Source of the DNA: Chitinophagaceae bacterium
GTDB lineage: Bacteria; Bacteroidota; Bacteroidia; Chitinophagales; Chitinophagaceae
Reading direction: 5' to 3'
DNA length: 5,835 nt
Assembly (NCBI GenBank): GCA_947447815.1
Contig: CANFLJ010000136.1
Location: 1-5,835 of the forward strand
Part shown: one piece after another, positions 1-4,428 of the stretch
How positions within the stretch are numbered: the first letter of the stretch is position 1
Layout: the number at the start of each line of letters is the position of its first letter
Position numbers and translations under genes: made by a program
Notes under the pieces: generated by a model
The model's database searches: none
What the model was told of the DNA's origin: nothing
Seen by the model: the letters and a program-made list of their open reading frames with translations, nothing else

Positions 1-520
1 CAACATCCTGTGTAAGTTGTGGCAAATTCTGAGACTGCGAAAACTCGAAGTTGTAAAAATCCAGAAACATATTAGGCGCAATCATTGGTATAAAACTACT
101 CGATTCATCCCATGTCCAGTGCTGATCATGCACATCAATAAAAGATGCAGGAGCACTTTCGAAGGCTATATCCGTGTAAAACGGAAAGCGATCACTATTA
201 CTTTGTATTGATGCTTTATATCTGCTTGGGGTGAGTATGCCTACTTCATCCAGAAAGCCTTGTTTTTTTAGCTGTTCTATTTCTGTTGCCTCAATAGTTG
301 TATTATGGATGTTCTGACTGGTCAATACTTTATTTACTACCAGAAAATTGGCAACACTATCCTGATTGGTTTTGTGATGTAGTAAATAATTGTAGTTTAC
401 CTGAAGCTGTATTGCCGACAACATGAGTAATAAAGCTATTGACAGACCGAGTATAGCCATAAACCATCTGGTACGTCCCGAAGCTGTTCTGATTAGTTTT
501 TTAAGAAGCAATTGAAGCAT
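1..520 (-). CDS. ABC transporter permease, FtsX/MacB-like, N-terminal part (partial at left edge)
   Basis: Reading the minus strand from the ATG at 520 gives 173 codons open to the left edge, so the C-terminal part is missing. An in-frame TAA at 547-545 makes this ATG the first possible Met. The protein begins MLQLLLKKLIRTASGR, a short basic stretch, then has one hydrophobic segment at about residues 19-37 (rich in I, L, M and A) and a long polar region with motifs such as ILTPSR (95-100), FPFYTD (112-117) and NMFLDFYNF (150-158). One N-terminal membrane helix followed by a large extracytoplasmic domain is the plan of MacB/FtsX-type permeases, whose other three helices would lie beyond the window. 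The family call comes from this layout and general resemblance to Bacteroidota permeases annotated that way; no catalytic motif confirms it. A membrane-anchored envelope protein of another kind remains possible. The 5' leader contains a heptad repeat array. Confidence 0.6.
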   Translation of the reverse strand, partial: MLQLLLKKLIRTASGRTRWFMAILGLSIALLLMLSAIQLQVNYNYLLHHKTNQDSVANFLVVNKVLTSQNIHNTTIEATEIEQLKKQGFLDEVGILTPSRYKASIQSNSDRFPFYTDIAFESAPASFIDVHDQHWTWDESSSFIPMIAPNMFLDFYNFEFSQSQNLPQLTQDV

Positions 521-535
521 GGCTATATTGTTGGT

Positions 536-570
536 GGTTACTGGTTACTGGTTGCTGGTAGCTAGTAGCA
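536..570. repeat. Heptad tandem repeat, GGTTACT-like
   Basis: Five consecutive 7-nt units start at 536, 543, 550, 557 and 564: GGTTACT twice, then GGTTGCT, GGTAGCT and AGTAGCA, each diverging further from the first. On the minus strand the array lies in the 5' leader of the permease, ending 15 nt before its ATG. A two-unit relic of the same family (TGTTGCT, GGTTACC) is at 4283-4296 in another intergenic gap. The period is seen directly; any function is unknown. Confidence 0.75.
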
Positions 571-693
571 GGTAAATAAAGTTTATATATTAGTGATAAC
601 ATGTAAATTGATTAACGCAAAAATAAGGAAAGAGGGGAAAGGCAGAAAGAGATACTGCTTAAGGCTGAACGCTGAATACAGATTTGTATTAAC

Positions 694-727
694 AAAAAAA
701 CCGCCTCAGTATTACTAAGGCGGTTTT
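694..727 (-). terminator. Rho-independent terminator of the His-rich gene
   Basis: AAAACCGCCT (697-706) and AGGCGGTTTT (718-727) form a perfect 10-bp stem. The loop can be extended by AG/CT pairs across a C-A mismatch around TATTA. On the minus strand the stem is followed by a run of seven T (700-694), as expected for termination of the gene ending at 747. On the plus strand the stem also ends in TTTT, so weak termination in that direction is possible. Confidence 0.9.
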
Positions 728-746
728 GGTATTTAATGCAGGACTA

Positions 747-1100
747 TCATCCTATAAACTGATGAAATTCATCTTTTAGTTCGTTAAAAACTTTTGTAAA
801 CAGATCAAAATGATCTTTTACGTGCCTGTGTGGAATACGGTTTCCAAAATTAGGATGGTGTTCCGCTTCCTGAATGTGGTGTTTAATCTCGTGTTTAAGA
901 TCGTGAATATTGATTGACTGAACGTGGAACTGATTGTGAAAATGTTCTATTCCTTTGAGTGTTTCATGATCCGTTTTACCTGGTGCAAAAACGTACAATT
1001 CACTTCTCAAGGCCGCAACCTCTTCTTTCAGTTCTTTTAGTTTACTTACCCACTCTTTACATTCATCAATCAAAAGGTGATGTTGTTCTTCGGTAACCAT
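747..1100 (-). CDS. Small histidine-rich helical protein of unknown function
   Basis: This complete 117-residue protein is not one I can assign to a named family. It has no signal peptide or membrane segment, so it is probably cytoplasmic. The N-terminal part (about 3-36) is rich in K, E and L with heptad-like spacing and should form an amphipathic helix or coiled coil. A second helical segment covers about 44-82 and a third about 91-116, suggesting a three-helix bundle. Sixteen of 117 residues are histidine, including HH pairs at 7-8, 74-75 and 81-82. H66, H70 and H74 would lie on one helix face, so metal binding is conceivable. The pattern does not match the H...HxxxE...HxxxH order of hemerythrins well enough to call one. 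The start is preceded by AATTAAACGCC with no Shine-Dalgarno site. A strong terminator follows it, and a 123-bp gap with its own regulatory-looking sites precedes it, so it is likely monocistronic. Confidence 0.8.
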   Translation of the reverse strand: MVTEEQHHLLIDECKEWVSKLKELKEEVAALRSELYVFAPGKTDHETLKGIEHFHNQFHVQSINIHDLKHEIKHHIQEAEHHPNFGNRIPHRHVKDHFDLFTKVFNELKDEFHQFIG

Positions 1101-1139
1101 GGCGTTTAATTTTTATTAATGATACAATCGTAATTCAGA

Positions 1140-1164
1140 CCCAAAGTTGATGAAACTTTTTGGG
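1140..1164. other. Imperfect hairpin upstream of the His-rich gene
   Basis: CCCAAAGTT (1140-1148) can pair with AACTTTTTGGG (1154-1164), leaving a two-T bulge and a five-base loop GATGA. It lacks a T tract in either direction, so it is not a standard terminator. It lies between the deoxyhypusine-synthase-like gene and the start of the His-rich gene and could be a leader structure, or chance. On the minus strand its left arm contains CAACTTTG (1149-1142), one mismatch from the -7 element TAnnTTTG. Confidence 0.3.
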
Positions 1165-1170
1165 ATAAGA

Positions 1171-1186
1171 AATGACATTTGTCATT
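1171..1186. promoter_or_regulatory. Perfect palindrome AATGACA-TT-TGTCATT, candidate operator
   Basis: Two perfect 7-bp arms, AATGACA and TGTCATT, flank two bases. The size and TGACA-N2-TGTCA core are typical of a site for a dimeric helix-turn-helix regulator. It lies 71 bp upstream of the His-rich start, just behind the weak candidate promoter at 1142-1149, where a regulator could touch RNA polymerase. A second inverted repeat, TTAATT-GA-AATTAA, overlaps its edge (1185-1198). Regulator identity cannot be read from the sequence. Confidence 0.4.
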
Positions 1187-1223
1187 AATTGAAATTAACT
1201 GTCAAAACAACTCCTTTTTTACA

Positions 1224-2198
1224 CTACCAACCCAATACCCAGGCAAAAATTAAAGGGGCAACAATGGTTGCATCACTTTCTACAATAAACTTAGGGGTAT
1301 GAATATCCAGTTTACCCCAGGTTATTTTTTCGTTTGGTACTGCACCACTATAACTACCATAAGAGGTAGTACTATCGCTTATCTGACAGAAATAACTCCA
1401 GAAAGGCACATCATGCCATTCCAGATCCTGATACATCATTGGTACCACACAAATTGGAAAATCTCCTGCAATACCACCCCCTATCTGAAAGAATCCAACT
1501 CCTTTACCACCACTATTGGCTCTGTACCATTCGGTAAGAAATACCATGTATTCAATACCACTTTTTACAGTACTTGCTTTCAATTCATTCTTAATTACAT
1601 AGCTGGCAAAGATGTTTCCGGTAGTACTATCCTCCCATCCTGGCACTACAATTGGAATATTTCTTTCGGCTGCAGCAATAATCCAGCTGTCTTTTGGGTC
1701 TATCTCATAGTATTGTTCCAGCTCGCCACTTAACACTGTTTTATATAAAAATTCGTGTGGAAAATATCTTTCTCCTTTTGCTTCCGCATCCATCCATTGT
1801 TTTACAAGGTGTTTCTGTAAACGACGGAACGCTTCTTCTTCCGGAATACAGGTATCGGTAACACGGTTATAATGATTCTCTAACAAATCCCACTCATCCT
1901 GTGGTGTTAAATCTCTGTAATTAGGTACTCTTTTATAATGAGAATGCGCAACCAGATTCATCACATCTTCTTCCAGATTGGCACCAGTACAACTAATAAT
2001 ATCTACTTTGCCCTGACGAATCATTTCAGCAAAAGAAATTCCTAACTCAGCAGTACTCATAGCACCAGCAAGTGTAACCATCATTTTGCCACCTTCCAGC
2101 AAATGAGTTTCATACCCTTTTGCAGCATCTACCAATGCAGCAGAGTTGAAATGGCGATAATGTTTTTCTACAAACTGAGAAATGGGACCTTTATTCAT
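1224..2198 (-). CDS. Deoxyhypusine synthase-like protein
   Basis: The 324-residue product is a full-length member of the deoxyhypusine synthase (DHS) family, which moves the aminobutyl group of spermidine in an NAD-dependent reaction. Family landmarks are a GKMMVTLAGAMS segment (37-48), a TGANLEED motif (71-78) matching the TAGGxEED nucleotide-binding motif of eukaryotic DHS, a VPGWEDSTTG stretch, a glycine-rich QIGGGIAGDFP stretch, and SGAVPNEKITWGK, whose last Lys matches the catalytic Lys of human DHS (Lys329, in VSWGK). The segment that is HHIANAN in human DHS, with its active-site His, reads FFQIGGG here. Bacteria lack eIF5A, so the substrate is probably not a hypusine precursor; some bacterial relatives are thought to make homospermidine or modify polyamines. 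The start gives the normal N-terminus and follows AAAAAAGATT. It is a single gene with a promoter-like element just upstream. The family is certain, the reaction is not. Confidence 0.93.
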   Translation of the reverse strand: MNKGPISQFVEKHYRHFNSAALVDAAKGYETHLLEGGKMMVTLAGAMSTAELGISFAEMIRQGKVDIISCTGANLEEDVMNLVAHSHYKRVPNYRDLTPQDEWDLLENHYNRVTDTCIPEEEAFRRLQKHLVKQWMDAEAKGERYFPHEFLYKTVLSGELEQYYEIDPKDSWIIAAAERNIPIVVPGWEDSTTGNIFASYVIKNELKASTVKSGIEYMVFLTEWYRANSGGKGVGFFQIGGGIAGDFPICVVPMMYQDLEWHDVPFWSYFCQISDSTTSYGSYSGAVPNEKITWGKLDIHTPKFIVESDATIVAPLIFAWVLGW

Positions 2199-2220
2199 AA
2201 TCTTTTTTAATTTGAGGGAG

Positions 2221-2228
2221 CAAATGTA
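2221..2228 (-). promoter_or_regulatory. Bacteroidota -7 element for the DHS-like gene
   Basis: On the minus strand these bases read TACATTTG, an exact match to the Bacteroidota -7 consensus TAnnTTTG. They lie 22 bp upstream of the ATG at 2198, implying a very short leader. No TTTG-like -33 element is present at the usual distance; that position is inside the 8-nt repeat array. Confidence 0.55.
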
Positions 2229-2234
2229 ATACTA

Positions 2235-2266
2235 ATTAGCTAATACGATAATGTGCTGATTAGCTA
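2235..2266. repeat. Octamer tandem repeat, ATTAGCTA-like (copy 1)
   Basis: Four 8-nt units in register start at 2235, 2243, 2251 and 2259: ATTAGCTA, ATACGATA, ATGTGCTG, ATTAGCTA. With the following AT each outer unit forms the palindrome ATTAGCTAAT. The same repeat with the same period and order of unit types occurs at 4236-4267. It covers the zone upstream of the DHS-like -7 element. Confidence 0.75.
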
Positions 2267-2305
2267 ATAAAAACAATCCTTAAGATTATACAATATTCTA
2301 GGAGT

Positions 2306-2335
2306 TTAATATGTTTCAATAGTTCAAAGTTGAAT
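2306..2335. repeat. Degenerate TTNAAN repeat, 7-9-nt spacing
   Basis: TT-starting hexamers TTAATA, TTCAAT, TTCAAA and TTGAAT begin at 2306, 2315, 2323 and 2330, spaced 9, 8 and 7 nt. They resemble the better preserved TTRAAC array at 4299-4366 and may be an eroded copy. In A/T-rich DNA part of this match could be chance. Confidence 0.4.
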
Positions 2336-2415
2336 ACAAAAGACAAGGAGACCATATAGGGAATATTAATTCAGTCATGAAATTTGATATTTTATTCATT
2401 TATAAAAGAGAACAT

Positions 2416-2423
2416 TAAATTTG
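2416..2423 (+). promoter_or_regulatory. Bacteroidota -7 element for the mbnP-mbnH operon
   Basis: TAAATTTG matches TAnnTTTG exactly and lies 63 bp upstream of the mbnP-like ATG, which would give a leader of roughly 55-60 nt. A clear -33 TTTG at the expected distance is missing; the nearest (2383-2386) is too far away. Confidence 0.5.
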
Positions 2424-2486
2424 CATATCTAACAATCTTACAATAACACCTTTGAAGGATTGTTTACAAACTAGCATCATATTGTT

Positions 2487-3185
2487 ATGCCAAAAAGGAT
2501 TGTGAACTTATTTTTATGCTTAATACTACTTGCCGGAAGAAGTTCTGCTGAAGGAAATATTACTATAAAAATTCATTTTACATTTCAGGGAAAACCGCTG
2601 GTATTTAGAGATTCATCATACGTTACCAATAATGGAGATACCGTTACAATAGATATGTGCAAAATGTATCTGTCCAATTTCAAGCTTTTACAAAACAATA
2701 AAGAAGTATACAAGGAAAACTACAGCTATCACTTCATTAATCCTTTAAGAAGACGTGATTCTGTGGTATTAAAAAGTATAAAGGATAAATTTGATGCGCT
2801 CGAGTTTTGTATTGGCGTAGATAGTGTAACCAATACAAAGGGCGTATTGACAGGTGATCTGGACCCCGCTTTTGCTATGTACTGGGCCTGGAACAGTGGA
2901 TATATAAATGCTAAAATAGAAGGAACTTCTACTCACTGCGCTACTCCGCAAAATAGATTCGAATACCATATTGGCGGATATCTTGCACCTTATCCATCCA
3001 TTCAAAAGGTATTGATTCCTTTAACCGGAAAAGAGATTATTAATAACACCCTTATACTCAATGCTGATTTATCTAAATGGTTTACCGATATTCAATTGAG
3101 TAAAGAACCCAGCATTACTGTTCCTTCTGCTAAAGCGGTGAAAATGGCTCAGAACTATGCTTCCATGTTTTCAATTGCTTTATAG
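2487..3185 (+). CDS. mbnP: MbnP-family copper-binding periplasmic protein
   Basis: The 232-residue protein starts with a signal peptide (basic MPKR, hydrophobic core 6-16, probable cleavage after SSA at 21), with no lipobox Cys, so it should be free in the periplasm. The body carries the MbnP family hallmarks: the CIGVDS stretch (108-113), GDLDPAFAMYWAWNSGY (123-139), KIEG (143-146) and FEYHIGGY (158-165). MbnP binds copper after its partner MbnH turns a tryptophan into kynurenine; W133 and W135 in the YWAW motif are the obvious candidates, with W198 the only other Trp. Potential ligands are H30, H82, H150 and H161, and C108 and C151 could form a disulfide. The next gene is an MbnH-type peroxidase that begins at the base after this stop codon, which strongly supports the assignment. 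Which Trp is modified, and that copper is bound here, are inferences from the family. The ATG used gives a complete signal peptide. Confidence 0.85.
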   Translation: MPKRIVNLFLCLILLAGRSSAEGNITIKIHFTFQGKPLVFRDSSYVTNNGDTVTIDMCKMYLSNFKLLQNNKEVYKENYSYHFINPLRRRDSVVLKSIKDKFDALEFCIGVDSVTNTKGVLTGDLDPAFAMYWAWNSGYINAKIEGTSTHCATPQNRFEYHIGGYLAPYPSIQKVLIPLTGKEIINNTLILNADLSKWFTDIQLSKEPSITVPSAKAVKMAQNYASMFSIAL

Positions 3186-4232
3186 ATGAATACAATCAAG
3201 GTACTTTTATCCATAACAACTTTATTGTTTTTATCCATAACGGTTATTTCTTTTTCGGAGAAACAAACTGGCGATGGTGAGGTAACTTTTAAAGTACCCA
3301 ATGGATGGCCAAAACCTGTTTACGATTTTAAAAAGAATCCATTAAGTCAAGAAAGATTTAAGCTTGGTAGAAGATTGTTTTTCGACCCGGTATTGTCGCG
3401 CGACAGTAGTATTTCCTGCTCCTCCTGTCATACACAGTTTAGTGCATTTACCCATGTAGATCATCCGGTAAGTCATGGTATCAATGGACTAAAAGGTACG
3501 CGAAATTCTTTAACCATTTTCAACCTTGCCTGGAGTACTTCTTTCATGTGGGATGGTAGGGTAAAAACACTGGAAGAACAACCTGTAAATCCTATTACCA
3601 ATCCGGTAGAAATGGATAACAGCATGGACAATGTAGTGAAAAAACTGAATGAATCTGATACTTATAAAGCCGACTTCAACAAAGCTTTTGGCTATGGTCC
3701 TATTACCAATCAGAAAGTACTGAAAGCAATTGCGCAGTTTCTGGTTTCATTGCAATCTACCAATTCTAAATATGATAAAGTAATTGTTCAGAAAAGTAAA
3801 GAGATTAGTTTCACGGAGGATGAAAAAAGTGGGTTACAGATTTTCAGAGACCACTGTGCCCAATGCCATAAAGAGCCCTTATTTACCGATAATCGTTTTA
3901 AGAATATTGGTATGAAAGTAATTCCTTTCTATAAAGATTATGGCAGAATGCTGATAACCCAAGACCCTAAAGATTCTTTGTTATTCAAAGTACCCTCCCT
4001 ACGCAATGTTGCTGCTTCTTATCCTTACATGCATGATGGAAGATTTAATACATTAGAAGAAGTAATAGATCATTATAGATTTAATGTAGTGCAAAGCCCA
4101 ACACTTGCCCCCGAACTTCGACAACCTTTGCGCATTAATGAGGAACAAAAAGCGCAACTCATTGCTTTTCTAAACACCCTCACCGACGAAGAATTTCTGT
4201 ATGACATGAGATTCAGAAACTGGGTAAGATAA
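3186..4232 (+). CDS. mbnH: Di-heme cytochrome c peroxidase, MbnH-like
   Basis: This 348-residue exported protein has an N-terminal hydrophobic segment (6-22) acting as signal peptide or anchor, then a two-domain di-heme peroxidase fold. Heme c sites are CSSCH (78-82) and CAQCH (224-228). Other family landmarks are LGRRLFFDPVLS (60-71), H97 in SHGINGLKGTRN (aligned with the distal His of bacterial CcpA), FMWDGR (120-125) with W122 at the inter-heme Trp position, the NPVEM motif with E142, and PSLRNV...YMHDGRF with M282 where CcpA has its Met ligand and MauG a Tyr. Such enzymes either reduce peroxide or, as in MauG and MbnH, use high-valent hemes to oxidise a partner protein. The zero-base junction with the mbnP-like gene (TAG then ATG) implies translational coupling and supports the MbnH role: oxidising MbnP tryptophan to kynurenine. 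A plain cytochrome c peroxidase is the alternative. A probable terminator lies about 140 bp downstream. Confidence 0.87.
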   Translation: MNTIKVLLSITTLLFLSITVISFSEKQTGDGEVTFKVPNGWPKPVYDFKKNPLSQERFKLGRRLFFDPVLSRDSSISCSSCHTQFSAFTHVDHPVSHGINGLKGTRNSLTIFNLAWSTSFMWDGRVKTLEEQPVNPITNPVEMDNSMDNVVKKLNESDTYKADFNKAFGYGPITNQKVLKAIAQFLVSLQSTNSKYDKVIVQKSKEISFTEDEKSGLQIFRDHCAQCHKEPLFTDNRFKNIGMKVIPFYKDYGRMLITQDPKDSLLFKVPSLRNVAASYPYMHDGRFNTLEEVIDHYRFNVVQSPTLAPELRQPLRINEEQKAQLIAFLNTLTDEEFLYDMRFRNWVR

Positions 4233-4235
4233 ACA

Positions 4236-4267
4236 ATTAGCTAATGTGCGAATTAGCTGATTAGCTA
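4236..4267. repeat. Octamer tandem repeat, ATTAGCTA-like (copy 2)
   Basis: Four 8-nt units start at 4236, 4244, 4252 and 4260: ATTAGCTA, ATGTGCGA, ATTAGCTG, ATTAGCTA. The array begins four bases after the peroxidase stop codon. It shares period, phase and unit types with 2235-2266, including the variant ATGTGC unit, so the two are related copies and not independent A/T-rich noise. Confidence 0.75.
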
Positions 4268-4282
4268 ATTTAATACAAATGC

Positions 4283-4296
4283 TGTTGCTGGTTACC
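4283..4296. repeat. Heptad repeat relic (GTTGCT/GGTTACC)
   Basis: TGTTGCT and GGTTACC are two adjacent 7-nt units matching the GGTTGCT and GGTTACT units of the array at 536-570. They lie between the octamer and TTRAAC arrays. Two units alone would be weak evidence; the match to the longer array raises it. Confidence 0.45.
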
Positions 4297-4298
4297 TG

Positions 4299-4366
4299 TT
4301 TCAAGTATTAAATGTTAAACTACTTAAACGTTGAACGTATTGAACCTTTTAAACACTTTGAACTAT
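4299..4366. repeat. TTRAAC-N tandem array, mixed 9/7-nt period
   Basis: Eight units begin at 4299, 4308, 4315, 4324, 4331, 4340, 4349 and 4358. Six are exact TTAAAC or TTGAAC; the first two are TTCAAG and TTAAAT. Spacing is 9, 7, 9, 7, 9, 9, 9, because the hexamer is followed by either three variable bases or one. The hexamer is constant and the spacer varies in sequence, unlike an ordinary microsatellite. It ends just before the terminator at 4368. Confidence 0.75.
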
Positions 4367-4367
4367 A

Positions 4368-4392
4368 AAAACCTGCTTCCTCCGAAGGTTTT
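4368..4392 (+). terminator. Probable terminator of the mbnP-mbnH operon
   Basis: AAAACCT (4368-4374) and AGGTTTT (4386-4392) form a 7-bp stem around an 11-base loop that can pair further internally (CTTC with GAAG). The right arm ends in TTTT and is followed by A/T-rich sequence. It lies 136 bp after the peroxidase stop and just before the YHYH gene, so it would separate the two transcripts. The A-rich left arm could also terminate minus-strand transcription. Confidence 0.55.
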
Positions 4393-4428
4393 ATTATATT
4401 GCCTCGTCTATTTACCAAAGACTTCTTT

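Larger units (their letters stand above)
521..746. other. Intergenic region between permease and His-rich gene
   Basis: This 226-bp gap holds, from left to right, a heptad tandem repeat (536-570) just upstream of the permease start, an A/T-rich stretch that should contain the permease promoter, a short direct repeat GCTGAAC/GCTGAAT (664-677), and the terminator of the histidine-rich gene (694-727). I could not find a good TAnnTTTG element for the permease. No open frame here looks like a gene. Confidence 0.6.
2199..2486. other. Divergent intergenic region
   Basis: This 288-bp gap separates the minus-strand DHS-like gene from the plus-strand mbnP-like gene. It holds a -7 promoter element for each direction, an 8-nt tandem repeat (2235-2266) lying over the DHS-like promoter region, and a degenerate TTNAAN repeat (2306-2335). 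The stretch 2336-2400 is A/T rich with nothing recognisable. I see no gene in it. Confidence 0.7.
4233..4428. other. Intergenic region between mbnH-like and YHYH genes
   Basis: This 196-bp gap is almost filled by repeats: the octamer array (4236-4267), a two-unit heptad relic (4283-4296), and the TTRAAC array (4299-4366), followed directly by a terminator hairpin (4368-4392). A TATATTG at 4395-4401 is a poor -7 candidate for the YHYH gene. No coding frame is apparent. Confidence 0.65.

Noticed and set aside
747..1100. Hemerythrin-like identity for the His-rich protein.
   Set aside because: The order and spacing of His, Glu and Asp do not match the hemerythrin iron-binding pattern.
1224..2198. 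Naming the DHS-like gene as homospermidine synthase.
   Set aside because: Family membership is clear, but nothing in the sequence decides between deoxyhypusine, homospermidine or another product.
2432..2463. ACAATC (2432-2437) and GATTGT (2458-2463) could form a stem in the mbnP leader, suggesting a riboswitch-like element.
   Set aside because: Only 6 bp around a 20-base loop in A/T-rich DNA; chance is likely and no known riboswitch core is visible.
2235..4366. Repeat arrays as a CRISPR or as direct-repeat ends of a mobile element.
   Set aside because: Units are only 7-9 nt with no unique spacers of regular length, no cas or transposase genes are present, and there are no terminal inverted repeats or target duplications around the gene block.
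4395..4401. TATATTG as a -7 promoter element for the YHYH gene.
   Set aside because: It matches TAnnTTTG imperfectly, and the nearest TTTG (4357-4360) is too far upstream, across the terminator hairpin.
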